Positions 38,189-47,923 of a stretch of DNA of 64,000 nt are shown here, piece after piece; position 1 is the first letter of the stretch, and each line of letters starts with the position of its first letter. The translations under genes and the position numbers were made by a program. The notes beneath the pieces are model-generated. The model was given only the letters and a program-made list of their open reading frames with translations. It was not told the DNA's origin and did not search any database. The DNA is from Opitutia bacterium ISCC 52 (GTDB lineage Bacteria; Verrucomicrobiota; Verrucomicrobiia; Opitutales; UBA2995). The stretch spans positions 124,001 to 188,000 of the forward strand of contig CP076040.1 of the NCBI GenBank assembly GCA_014529675.2, written 5' to 3'.

Positions 38189-39670
38189 TCATTCCACATG
38201 GACGGCCAATCGGCCGATAGCGCTTTCTCCTCGGTTATTGGTTCGTTCTACTCCTACAATATACGTACTTGCCTTTTCAAAACGATGTTCGGTCACGGCG
38301 TATCCATTTTTTGCGAGTTTCCGGATGTTGCCATCGGAGTGCACTGTCACCGGATCAGATCCGTCGTTGAAATCCCAGGTTTCATAGCCGTCCGTAGTGT
38401 TAAAGGTGCGCACTTTGAATGTGACTTTATCACCTGCATGAATATCTGTAGTTGGATAATAAACGGGGTGGATAGATGGAGCTCGCTCGTCGGGTCTATC
38501 GGGATCACTCACTTGGACCACGGCAAAGTCGTATGCCACATTTCCCAACGAGTCTTCGATGCGCAAAGTCTCAGTATACATGCCTGGTTTGTTGTAAGTT
38601 CGATTCGATTTTGGACCGACAGCTTCACTTCCATCGGTAATTATCCACTTATAGGAAGAGATACTGTCAGAGGCACTCCATGACTTGGATCCATCGAGCA
38701 CGGCTGTTTCACCCACTGCCTTGAAGCGGTGTGGACGAGCCACTGCGAGGAGTGCTGGATTGTGCTTATGCACGTAGGCCTCCCAGACAAAGCCGTAGAC
38801 ATCTTGAGTTCCCCAATCACCGGATGGCTGGCGACTATAGATACCAAAATGCAAGTGAGACCAGCCACCGCTGCCGCCTTCTTTCCCCAGAATTCCGATG
38901 TTTTGTCCCATCTGAACGCGTGTGCCAATCTTGATGGATTCATCAATACTGAAGAGATGACTGTAACGGTAGTACCATCCGCGATCATCCAATATGTAAA
39001 CCACATCGTAGCGTTCGCTCACCGGCGAATCTTCATGCCCAGCCAAGACGTCCTTACCACTTGAAACGACCAGCCCATCGGTTGCGGCTACGACTTCGAC
39101 CATTCCTTCAGCTCCGCCAAAATCCAGATCGTTGTGGTAGTAGATCGCTTTGCGTTTTGGGTCTTCACCGCCATCCACATAGGTGGGTTCATTCGACATT
39201 TGGGTGTAGGTAGCAAACCAGCGTTATTTAACCGGGTAGGTAAAAGTAGTAGGATCAATTAACGGTGAGTCTGCCGGCCAGAAGCGTAGGCGTGCCTCTT
39301 TCTTAAGGGCCCACCTGTCGCGGTGACTGCTGGTGAGGTAGCCTCCTGTAATCGGGCAGTCGATTTGAACGCCTCCCACCCATTTTGGTAAATTATAATT
39401 CCCCGAAGACAATTCGACGACACGACCGTTCACCTCAACTTTCACCACAGCTGTTCGAATAGCTCCACGTAGTGAGTTAGTATGCTCGGTCAGTTCCAGG
39501 AGTTTTATTTGTGCTGAGCTACCATCCCTCAATTCAACTATTGCTGATTCTCCCAGGTTCAAATCTATGGTGCGAACAATCGGTGCTACCGTACTTTGAG
39601 CTAGCACAGGCATTTAGGGGCAAAGCAGACACAGAAAAAAGAATAGATGCCTTGTCGTATTATAAGACAT
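38189..39670 (-). pseudogene. M23 family metallopeptidase with PKD-like domains, split by two in-frame TAA codons
   Basis: From the ATG at 39670 the frame encodes a signal peptide (HLFFFLCLLC) that ends in a TAA at 39614-39616. A second 129-residue stretch follows, then another TAA at 39224-39226 and, in the same frame, 336 more residues. Across the second stop the sequence reads TFTYPVK-stop-RWFATYTQMSNEP, where related proteins have glutamine in place of the stop. The third part has M23 peptidase motifs (YHNDLDFGG, and the catalytic SHLHFGIYS) and PKD-like repeats (SSYKWIITDGSEA, YETWDFNDGSD). An intact protein would cut peptidoglycan cross-links in the periplasm. Re-initiation could only make pieces, without the signal peptide. 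Confidence 0.8.
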
Positions 39671-39832
39671 GATACTTGGAGTTTTTATGATCTGATGAGC
39701 TTAGGTCCATCGAGTCCAATTTACTCATTCAGGCCCTTATCCAGACTTCAGGGAATGAGGGCGCTAATGCGATCTATAAAGCATCCTCAATTATGTTCCT
39801 CTGCACTAGTGCCTAGTCGAACCAGGGGTTGA

Positions 39833-41146
39833 TCAAACAGCTGGAAGTTTTTTTAGATTGGGTCTCCAGGGTTTGCGGCGAACGCGGTTGGCCATCTTTT
39901 GGGCTTCCTTGTCACCAATAAACTTTTCCTTAACGGGATCAAATTCAACTTTTCTGCCGAGCTGCCAACCAATAGCGGCAGCATGGCAGGCAATGTGACC
40001 TCGTCTTGTAATATCTTGATTACAGGCAGGTTTTTCGCGCGTCTTTACGCAATCCAGAAAATCTCGCACATGCTTGATCGGGTCGGTGCCAAACATTTCC
40101 TCAGTGGGTGCGCCTTCTTTCAGGGACTCTGAGCTGGTTACGATGTTACCATGGTCTCCGACTTCGACCCAACCTTCGTCACCTTCGAACTTTACAGGGC
40201 AGGTTCCCGGGACTTTCCAGTCTCCTTCGCCTTTGAAACCGGAGAGACGCATGACGAGTTTCACCCCGTTGTTGTATTTACCATGAATGGTGTCGCCTTC
40301 GTATTCATACTCGATGGGCATCGTATTGTCGGCATTCGCTCCCCATTGGCATAAGTCAAGTGTGTGGGAACCCCACTCCGGTAATCCGGCGCCACCGTGG
40401 AAATCGTAGTGGCCGCGCCAACGGCCTTGCACATACTTCTTATTGTAGGGGCGCCACGGGGCGGGTCCGAGCCAGAGATCCCAATCACATTCCTCTTTGT
40501 CCGGTTGAGGTTCTTCTGGCAGCCATTCTTCGTCGGGCTTTAGCTTCAGAATACCAGCGTGCACGGTATGCACATTGCCGAGTTTGCCACTCAAGGCCAG
40601 ATGGGCTGCAAATTTGAAATTATTGACGTTGCGGCGCTGAGTGCCTGATTGGAATACACGTTCATATTTGTTCACCGCATCGGCCAGCTCCTGACTTTCC
40701 TTGATGTTCATGCTGCAGGGCTTCTCGCAATAGACGTCTTTACCTGCTTTGGCTGCCAGGATGGTTCCCAAGGTATGCCAACGGTCGCCCGTGGTGATCT
40801 GTACGATGTCGATATCTTTGTTCTCGAGAATCTCGAACATGTCGCGCGTCTTGTAGCAGTCTTCGTTTTCGTAGTCGCGATTTACAACACGGCGGACAAT
40901 TTCCCGGCGTTCTTCCTGAGCATCGGCAATGGCAATGAACTGCACGTCAGGCTGCTGAAGAAAGCAAGAGAGCACTTTCCGACCTCTAGGGCCGATTCCA
41001 ATTCCGCCCATGACCAGGCGATTGCTTGGAGCAACAGAGCCATTTTTGCCAAGAGCGCTGGCTGGTATGATTGTGGGCATGCCAATAGCAGCGGAAGCTG
41101 CGGCAGCGGTCTTAAGAAAAGTGCGACGTGAGGTATGTTTGTTCAT
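39833..41146 (-). CDS. Gfo/Idh/MocA-family oxidoreductase with Tat signal
   Basis: The 437-residue protein starts with a twin-arginine leader (TSRRTFLKTAAAASAAIGM) and then a Rossmann-fold nucleotide-binding domain (VMGGIGIGPRGRKVLSCF), with the family's EKPCSMNIKESQELADAV substrate-binding turn near residues 140-155 and CQWGANADNTMP/YEYEGDTIHGK in the second domain. Exported Gfo/Idh proteins in PVC bacteria usually oxidise or convert sugars with bound NAD. The start ATG is unambiguous. It stands alone on the minus strand; the M23 pseudogene ends downstream after a roughly 160-base gap. The sugar is unknown. Confidence 0.92.
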   Translation of the reverse strand: MNKHTSRRTFLKTAAAASAAIGMPTIIPASALGKNGSVAPSNRLVMGGIGIGPRGRKVLSCFLQQPDVQFIAIADAQEERREIVRRVVNRDYENEDCYKTRDMFEILENKDIDIVQITTGDRWHTLGTILAAKAGKDVYCEKPCSMNIKESQELADAVNKYERVFQSGTQRRNVNNFKFAAHLALSGKLGNVHTVHAGILKLKPDEEWLPEEPQPDKEECDWDLWLGPAPWRPYNKKYVQGRWRGHYDFHGGAGLPEWGSHTLDLCQWGANADNTMPIEYEYEGDTIHGKYNNGVKLVMRLSGFKGEGDWKVPGTCPVKFEGDEGWVEVGDHGNIVTSSESLKEGAPTEEMFGTDPIKHVRDFLDCVKTREKPACNQDITRRGHIACHAAAIGWQLGRKVEFDPVKEKFIGDKEAQKMANRVRRKPWRPNLKKLPAV

Positions 41147-41269
41147 GAGAAGAATCAGGGTATGTGTGATCAGATCATTCCAAGTCTCTGGAATCTTTAC
41201 TTACTTATCAGACGTTTAAATCGACTCAATCCATTGAAGTCAATTCACCTAACCGTTAACTGCTTCTTT

Positions 41270-42268
41270 TCAGCTATTCCCTTTTTCGCCTGTGTGTGTA
41301 GCCTGACGCTGGAGCAATTCAGACGTCTCAGTGGAGCTGCTCTCAATGGAGAGGGAAGACTCTCGAAGGATTGTTTCCAGCTCTTCGAAGTTCCTATAAA
41401 CCCTCAGGTTGGGGAGATTGTAGTAGGTTCTAACTGCGTTCTCGTTGGCGATGATTGGGATTCCGGAGGCCAGAAGTTCAGGGATCTTGGTTAAAGAGCC
41501 CGTACTTGGAACGGTGTGGATGATCACGCCAGTTGCTTGCGCAAACAACGCTTCCAATTTTGTGGAATCAACCTGGCCTCTAAAACCTAAGTTCGTGAAA
41601 CGGAATTGCTCTTCCATCGTATCTGTCCCAAGTCCTGCGACCACAAATGGAAGCTCATGGACTTGGCTTATAGAGAGAAAATTCAGCAATTCAATCGTCC
41701 CCATTTTGGTTGGGTGATTCCATACATTCCCGAATATTAGATAGTGACACTTTTGAGAATGCTGGCGCTTGTTTAGGATACGAGAGGTTCTCTGTTTCAG
41801 GGCTTCAGGTAGCTGATATGCGTGGTACTGAGCATCGATGTCATGTAACCTTAATAACCATTGTTCCTCTCTGGAAATAACGTGGACTTCATCGCACACA
41901 CGAAGCGCGGCTAATTCCTCGTCAAACCAATCCGGAGAGGTTCGTTTAGAGTAAAAAGATGACTGTGATGGCACAAGAGATTCCAGATTATGGGGATAGG
42001 CAATCACTCGGAAACCAAAGTGTTGGGCAATATACGGAAGAAGCATATAGGTGCCGAAATTGCTCTCCCACACAAAAGTGTCCAGTTCTCCGCTGTACTC
42101 TTGGAAGGTGGACTTAAGAGCTTTAACTCCACGTGCTACTCGCAGAATAGCGCGGGGCGAAATACCAACCTCCCGGGACTGAAAGTAAACTTTCAATCCA
42201 AGCAGCCAGTCGGATAGAGTGGGAAATCCTGAGTTAGGATTGACTTCGATATTTAGAAAATCGACTTC
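41270..42268 (-). pseudogene. Glycosyltransferase, 5' end lost at a deletion junction
   Basis: From about residue REVDFLNIEVNPNSG onward, about 330 residues look like a GT-B-type glycosyltransferase (GSFHISREEQW-like region VHVISREEQWLLRLH, nucleotide-sugar domain YLIFGNVWNHPTKMG, LPFVVAGLGTDTMEEQF, IPELLASGIPIIANENA). The residues before that are an out-of-frame reading of aldehyde dehydrogenase sequence. Both homologies meet at about 42268, so the N-terminal acceptor-binding half has been removed by a deletion. Such enzymes add sugars to surface polysaccharides. The C-terminus runs to 41270. The predicted full-length gene would need roughly 40-80 more N-terminal residues; this is an estimate from the family. 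Confidence 0.65.
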
Positions 42269-43538
42269 GCGTATTCTGACTGAACAAGTAGGCGGCCAGG
42301 CCCCAGGGAGTGTCATTAGCTTGGGCAATGGCAGCCTCCAGATCATCGAAGGGAACGAGGGGGACCACGGGTCCGAAGGTCTCTTCATTCATCATCCGCA
42401 TTTCAGAAGTTGCTCCGGTGATTACGGTAGGGAGGTAATAATTTCCTTGGGTATAGGATTCACCTTCTGGGGCTTTCCCTCCACTCACGAGTGTAGCTCC
42501 TTTGTCAACCGCGTCGGCTACATGGGCTTCGACTTGCGCTCGTGCTTCTGGTGTGCACATGGGCCCGTTGTCCACTGTTGGATCGGTAATGCCATCACCG
42601 ATGGTCATGGCTTCACCGAGTGTTTTCAGTTTTTCTGCCAGGGCATCATGCACGGAGCCATGAACGTATACCCGGTTTACGGTGCTGCAGGATTAGCCAC
42701 AATTGCGGAAACCCTTGTAGGCTATGATTTGGGCGGCGAGATCTACATCCGCATCCTCACATAAGACCGCGGGACAGTGACCACCCAGTTCGAGCGAAAC
42801 TTTCTTTAAATCAGGAGCGCAGGCTTCGAGGATTTTTTTCCCGACAGCGGTAGAGCCAGTCATCGCAACCTTCTTAACATCCGCGTGTTTGACCAGTGCT
42901 TCCCCTAACTCGGCGTTTGGCCCGGTAATGACATTAATGACTCCTGGAGGAATCCCTCCTTCAGTCAATGCATGACAAAACGCCGTGGCGCACATGGGAG
43001 TGATCGGCGTCGGTTTCACCACAATGGTGCAGCCAGCTGCTAAGGCAGGGCCTAGTTTCCAGGCGAGCAAGGCGACTGGGTAATTCCAGGGGGTTATGGC
43101 GGCACAAACCCCGACGGGATGGTAAGTCACCCAGGATCGGAAATTCGATTTTTCCGTTGGATTGATGGTTCCCTCGATACGAACCCCTTCCGCGGCATAG
43201 TAGTCAATCATGTCGCACGAGCCGGTGGCTTCTCCGACTGATTGGTTGAGCGGCTTTCCTTGTTCTAATGCCATGTAGCGGCCAATCAGATCAGCTTTGG
43301 TCTTCGCATGAGCTGTTGCTTTACGGATAATCTTTTCGCGTTCCCAAGCTGTTTTTTTGGACCAGCTCATAAACGCCTCCTTGGAACTCGCTACGGCTTT
43401 GTTGACGTCTTCAATCGTTGCACTGGCAGCTCGGCCGATGATTTCACCGGTTGCGGGTGAGGGAAGATCATAAGAGGCGTTGTTAGTTGCGGGGACGGAT
43501 GATCCGTCTATGAGTAATTGAACTTCGGGTACGTTCAT
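42269..43538 (-). pseudogene. Aldehyde dehydrogenase, nonsense at catalytic cysteine motif and truncated 3' end
   Basis: From ATG 43538 the frame codes 281 residues of an NAD(P)-dependent aldehyde dehydrogenase (succinate-semialdehyde dehydrogenase-like). It has GVCAAITPWNYPVALL, the cofactor motif MTGSTAVGKKI and LELGGHCPAVLCEDADVD with catalytic glutamate. It stops with TAA at 42693-42695 in CG-stop-SC, two codons before the catalytic cysteine, where a CAA glutamine (CGQSC) is expected. The same frame continues for about 140 residues (NRVYVHGSVHDALAEKL, FGPVVPLVPFDDLEAAI, WGLAAYLFSQN) and then ends at a junction with the glycosyltransferase sequence. About 55 C-terminal residues are missing. 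The gene cannot give a normal enzyme. Confidence 0.85.
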
Positions 43539-43594
43539 GTAGAATAGAAAATATTTGGTAGTTTGGAGATTCGTAGTCGTTTGTTATCAGGATG

Positions 43595-43685
43595 GGTAGG
43601 ACTCGATTGTCGTTTCGAGGAACGAAGTGACGACACCAACACGAGCCGTTCGGAAGGCGGCGGTTTGCGGCGAAACCGCTCTACC
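43595..43685. repeat. Palindromic intergenic element (91 bases, GGTAG...CTACC ends)
   Basis: The element begins with GGTAG and ends with CTACC. Inside are two hairpins: an imperfect one around 43608-43635 (TGTCGTTTCG pairing with CGAAGTGACGACA, with a three-base bulge) and a perfect one at 43660-43679 (GCGGTTT, loop GCGGCG, AAACCGC). It lies between the aldehyde dehydrogenase and cytochrome/propeller genes. This is the form of a REP or MITE-like element, or of a dispersed palindrome, but copy number cannot be judged in this window. Confidence 0.5.
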
Positions 43686-43714
43686 TATAATAGCAAGAAT
43701 CCATAGTAAGTATT

Positions 43715-46399
43715 TTAATTCCAGTTGGTCTCTTGTCCCAGGTTATGAATGGTGTTCTGAATCTCACCTTCGATGGGCTCTCCATTCTTACCCGTCAGTT
43801 TGTAGCGAATGGACATTTGCCAGACTGGGGACATGTCATCAATCGAAAGTCGAAGGGTTTTGCCACCATTGGTAATCTTAGCGCCTTCTACGGCGTGGGT
43901 CTTCTCATCGTAATGTTTTGACCCGTAGTTGGCAGATCTCAGTAAGGACCAGCTTTCTACCTCGACTGCGTCCTGAATATTTTTGAGGGATCCTTTCGAG
44001 AGTGGATCAGAAAAAGTAATATCAATACCTGATGGAAAGGCATTCATTTGGACAGGCAGGTGGGATGGTTTGCCAGTTGCCCGCACGCGAAAAAATCCAC
44101 CTGGCAGGTGCATTTGTGCCGTTCCCCAAGCTGACATGCCGGCTAGGTAAAGATGTCCGTCTTCGGCGTTGAAACGCCCACGCATAGTCCCAGTTGGAAA
44201 ATCAGGAATCGGTAGGCGACAAAGTCCGCCCTGCATTTGTCCGTTAACGGTTTCATAGGGAGCGATTTCCAAGCGTCCATGACCGTAGGAGAGGTTGAGC
44301 AGCTTGCCATTGAGTGGACCCCAGCTTGGGCTGTCGATCCACAGAAGCTCTGACGGCGAACGATCGAATCCTTTATCGACCCAAGTGAGTGGTTGTTCCA
44401 TGGCTTCATTGGAAGTATCATCCGGGGCGCCATAGCCCCACATATTGCCGTAGAAGTTGTCACCTGGAACGACCCAGTTGATACGGTTCATCGGATTCCA
44501 GTGACCTTCCTGGTCGGTGACAAAGAAAGTGCCGTCCGGATTGCGGCAGACTCCATTGGCGGCGCGAAAGCCCTTTGCCAGAATTTCTGTTTTCAAACCG
44601 TCCGCGGTAATTTTAAGTAAGGTTCCATGATGAGCCACGAGCGGAGGTCGCGCATGTCGCGCACTTTTCGCGTAGTAAAAATTGCCTTCTTCATCGACCT
44701 GCAGACCCATGGCGAATTCATGAAAGTGCTGAGTCACCTGATGATCAGAGTTGAAAGCTTCGTGGTAGTCCATTTCGCCATCGCCGTTGAGGTCATGCAG
44801 ACGAACGAGCTGGTTGCGGCAGGTCACAAAGATCTCTCCATCGACAAGCTTGATACCCAGCGGCTGGAACAACCCAGCTGCAATCCGTTTCCACTCTGCA
44901 TTCACTGCTTTGTCATCGGCGATGCCTTCCACTTTCCAGACATCGCCATCCCAGGTGCAAAGGTAGGCAGTTTTCCCGTCAGCAGAAAAATCGACACCGG
45001 TTGTCCTCATCCAACTCTTCCAAGGGTTGTCACGTGGGATCGCAAAGCTATCCCATTGAAAGGGCCCGTCTTGTTCTCCGCGAATGATGGGAGAAGAGAT
45101 ACTTTGCTGCCATTCGGACGGGCTGCCTTTGGTAAGTGGTTCGAGATCGAGGTCATCTCTAGCAAGGGACCCATTACCGGAAATAAACGCCACGTTCAGG
45201 GGTGTTTCTGAGGCGGGGATGGTTGCGGTTAAGAAGTCATCTTTGTCAACGAGTTTGATTTTGTTGCCACCCTGAACCTTCATGGATGTACCGCCATTGG
45301 ATAGTCTTAAGGTGAGATCTTTGTCTGACTTGCCGATATTGAGAATGCGAGCAATGCCTTCGGACTTGGTTAGCTTATGACTCTCAAGGATTTTAGATCC
45401 GCCAACGGTATAAGAAATTACGATACGTTGCCCGTGGCGATAGAGCCCCTTGTATTGGGTCCAGTCGCGTGGAAGGGGGCCAAAGCGCCGACCGTCCAAT
45501 CCGATAAAGCGTTCGTCATCAAACATACCGGTCGCTGGATTGGCCCAACCGGGGGCGTCTTCGGTTTCGTAAATGATCTTTCCCGAGGTACGGGGCCAAT
45601 ACCAATGCTGATGATCCAGATTGATGCCTTGCCAATTGGTAAATCCTTCGCCTTTCCAGATACCAGCGACGCGCATGGTGTCGTGCTCAAAAGCCAGCCA
45701 GGTATTTCCGGCGGATACGCCACCCTCACCTGGGTCCAAACGAACCGCAATCCCCTTGTAGGCTATATTGGCATCGGGCGCAACATAGCCACGCGTGTCT
45801 TTACCTTCGGGCCAGCGATACGGCTCTGTTTCCTCGGGCACAATTTCGTAGGTGCCGGTCAGAAAGGGGCCATAATCCATATCCTTCCACGGTTCGTGTT
45901 TTAGCGGCTTAGGGCCCATTTCAGTCCCCTTGGGTAAAGTCTCCAAATAGGCATCGTTCACTTCGAAGTGTTGATCCGGATTATACTCTTTCAGATAATG
46001 GGAACGGATGTAATGAATGACTGCATACTTGTCCTGCGGAACCAATTGCGCTTGGGGAGCCATCAGTCGCCAGCCACGGGTGATGGTCTGGTACATGGTA
46101 TAGGGATCATTCCCATGTTGAAACTCACCTTCGCCAAATCGCAGGGAGTTGGGGATGGATCCGGGCAAATTGATATCTCCATGACAGGTGTGGCAGATCC
46201 GTTCGTAGACCTGGCGACCATGATTGATGACCTGGTTGTTGGTCTGAAGAATGTAGGCCTCGTGATCGATGTTCGCCTCGTAGTCTGGAAGGGCCGATTC
46301 CGGTAGCAGCATCGTACCGGGGGGCATCGATGTTTCCTGAGCGAAGCTTTGCGTGAAGGCTGCCCAACTGAGAATTAGAATAAGTAAGCGTTTCGACAT
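43715..46399 (-). CDS. Exported cytochrome c with DUF6797-like and PQQ/sorbosone-dehydrogenase-type beta-propeller domain
   Basis: The 894-residue protein has a signal peptide (about 1-20) and one c-type heme site C-H-T-C-H at residues 69-73, within an N-terminal cytochrome domain. Then comes a beta-rich region about 200-430 (TRGYVAPDANIAYKGIAVRLD, WLAFEHDTMRVAGIW, HGQRIVISYTVG). A six-bladed propeller of the sorbosone/glucose dehydrogenase type runs roughly from 490 to 800 (AGLFQPLGIKLVDG, GVCRNPDGTFFVTDQEGHW, VPGDNFYG). It probably oxidises a sugar or alcohol in the periplasm and passes electrons through the heme. It ends about 175 bases from the palindromic element. I do not assign a substrate. 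Confidence 0.75.
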   Translation of the reverse strand: MSKRLLILILSWAAFTQSFAQETSMPPGTMLLPESALPDYEANIDHEAYILQTNNQVINHGRQVYERICHTCHGDINLPGSIPNSLRFGEGEFQHGNDPYTMYQTITRGWRLMAPQAQLVPQDKYAVIHYIRSHYLKEYNPDQHFEVNDAYLETLPKGTEMGPKPLKHEPWKDMDYGPFLTGTYEIVPEETEPYRWPEGKDTRGYVAPDANIAYKGIAVRLDPGEGGVSAGNTWLAFEHDTMRVAGIWKGEGFTNWQGINLDHQHWYWPRTSGKIIYETEDAPGWANPATGMFDDERFIGLDGRRFGPLPRDWTQYKGLYRHGQRIVISYTVGGSKILESHKLTKSEGIARILNIGKSDKDLTLRLSNGGTSMKVQGGNKIKLVDKDDFLTATIPASETPLNVAFISGNGSLARDDLDLEPLTKGSPSEWQQSISSPIIRGEQDGPFQWDSFAIPRDNPWKSWMRTTGVDFSADGKTAYLCTWDGDVWKVEGIADDKAVNAEWKRIAAGLFQPLGIKLVDGEIFVTCRNQLVRLHDLNGDGEMDYHEAFNSDHQVTQHFHEFAMGLQVDEEGNFYYAKSARHARPPLVAHHGTLLKITADGLKTEILAKGFRAANGVCRNPDGTFFVTDQEGHWNPMNRINWVVPGDNFYGNMWGYGAPDDTSNEAMEQPLTWVDKGFDRSPSELLWIDSPSWGPLNGKLLNLSYGHGRLEIAPYETVNGQMQGGLCRLPIPDFPTGTMRGRFNAEDGHLYLAGMSAWGTAQMHLPGGFFRVRATGKPSHLPVQMNAFPSGIDITFSDPLSKGSLKNIQDAVEVESWSLLRSANYGSKHYDEKTHAVEGAKITNGGKTLRLSIDDMSPVWQMSIRYKLTGKNGEPIEGEIQNTIHNLGQETNWN

Positions 46400-46775
46400 A
46401 GGAAATATACTTCAATGCTCGGAAATCTTGCGGGGATTAAGGAGATAGGCCATAGGAAACTACAGGGTTATAGACATTTTTTGACTACCCTTTGGGTGCC
46501 ACTCGCCAAAGAGTGGCGTGTAGGATTGCCGTAAACACTTCGATTGGCAGGAATATGGCAGGAATCACCAATTATACTTCAGAACCCTTTTAATTACTGA
46601 TCAAGGTGGCGGCTAAGCAGACCGAATTTGTATTCAAGACAGGAATCTGGAAGTAACTGGATTTTCTGCTCTCGTAGGTCTGATTGCTCACTGAAGAGGT
46701 GACGGGATACTTCCCCGCTATGTCATGGTAGAATTCTGTCATTAGATTTTTTTCAGGGCGTTCGCCGCCGGAAGC
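46400..46775. other. Intergenic region with a short hairpin
   Basis: This 376-base gap separates the cytochrome/propeller gene from the DUF1501 remnant. It holds a perfect hairpin at 46498-46517 (GCCACTC, loop GCCAAA, GAGTGGC) without a following T-run, so it is not a standard terminator. I see no open coding frame of convincing composition and no RNA gene in the remainder. Confidence 0.5.
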
Positions 46776-47010
46776 TCACGACAGGATGTCTTTGATCACA
46801 TGACCATGAACATTGGTCAAACGGCGCTCGATTCCATTGTGGTAATAGGTGAGTCGCTCGTGATCGAGGCCGAGAAGGTGGAGGATGGTGGCGTGGAAAT
46901 CGAGAGGGGTGGCTACGTCTTCTACCGCTTTGAAACCAAACTCATCGGTGCGGCCGTAGGATACGCCTGGTTTGACGCCTGCGCCGGCAAGCCAGCCGGT
47001 GAAGCCATTG
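46776..47010 (-). pseudogene. DUF1501 protein, C-terminal fragment
   Basis: Read on the minus strand, about 75 residues match the end of DUF1501 proteins (Planctomycete-type Tat-exported sulfatase-like fold): [58 protein letters not shown] and [16 protein letters not shown]. The TGA stop is at 46776-46778. All of the protein before GFTGW is missing. Near 47010 the sequence changes to a sulfatase fragment read on the opposite strand. A complete DUF1501 protein is normally about 450 residues. Confidence 0.8.
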
Positions 47011-47813
47011 TCTTCATGGAACGGGCAGTCGATGAGAAAAAACCGTTCTTTCTATACTTGCCCATAAACGCAGCACATGGAGCCGTAAGCGTCCCGAAAG
47101 AATTCCGAGGCAAGAGCGGCGTATCGAGTCGCGCGGACAAAGTTCTATGGGTTAACAAAAGCTTGGGCCGAATAAATGACTCTCTGGCTTCTTTGGGGCA
47201 AACGGATAACACACTGATGGTATACACCTCCGATAATGGTCCCTTTGCCGCGCGAGGGGATGACATGCTAGAAGGACACGATGCATCCGGACCTTACCGC
47301 GGATACAAGACCGACGCCTGGGATGGAGGAACGCGTGTTCCATTTATCGCTCGCTGGCCTGGAAAGATAAAACCCGGAACCACGAATGATAGTTTAGTAA
47401 GCCTCACTGATATCATGGCAACTATCTCTGCTGTATTCGACAAACCATTACCTGATTGGGCAGGCGAAGATAGTTTTAATCAGTTGCCCAATCTTTTGGG
47501 TGAATCCAATGCAGGTCGTGACTCCATGATTACACAATCCTACACTGGCATCCTCTCGATTCGACGAGATAAGTGGAAACTCATCCTCGATACGAAAGGC
47601 TCTGGCGGGTTTTACCATTACTCTCCTGAAGTCGAACGCCATACAACCATGTCGCCCTGGCGTCCCGACATGAGTGATTCTGGACAATTATACGACATCG
47701 ATCGGGATCCTTATGAGACAATGGATGTATTCGATAACTATCCTGAAGTGGTCACCGAACTTAAGACTCAATTGAGAGCCTACATCAACAGTGGCAGAAC
47801 ACGTCCCTTGTAG
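47011..47813 (+). pseudogene. Sulfatase, C-terminal fragment
   Basis: From about [20 protein letters not shown] at 47013, some 265 residues match the second half of a sulfatase, including MVYTSDNGPFAARG, YRGYKTDAWDGGTRVPFIARWPG-type sequence and a normal C-terminus RAYINSGRTRPL. The N-terminal half with the Ca-binding DD pair and the formylglycine C-x-P-S/T-R signature is absent. The sequence just before 47011 is antisense to the DUF1501 fragment, so the ATG at 46800 is not a real sulfatase start. The fragment cannot be active. It shows a former sulfatase now fused at a rearrangement junction. Confidence 0.85.
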
Positions 47814-47923
47814 AGTCAACTCAGTCCTTCAACATTACAGGAGTCAATATCCCTGTTCCTCGGTCAGTACCTGTGTGGTGAAAATTGATAACCCTGAGAG
47901 GTTTCTATAAGATGGGTTTCCCA

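Noticed and set aside
42269-42388. N-terminal residues of the glycosyltransferase reading frame
   Set aside because: They are an out-of-frame reading of aldehyde dehydrogenase sequence; the true start of the transferase has been lost.
46498-46517. Hairpin as a terminator
   Set aside because: A perfect stem is present but it is not followed by a run of thymines.
46800-47015. N-terminal part of a plus-strand sulfatase from ATG 46800
   Set aside because: This stretch is the antisense of a DUF1501 C-terminus, and sulfatase homology only begins near 47013.
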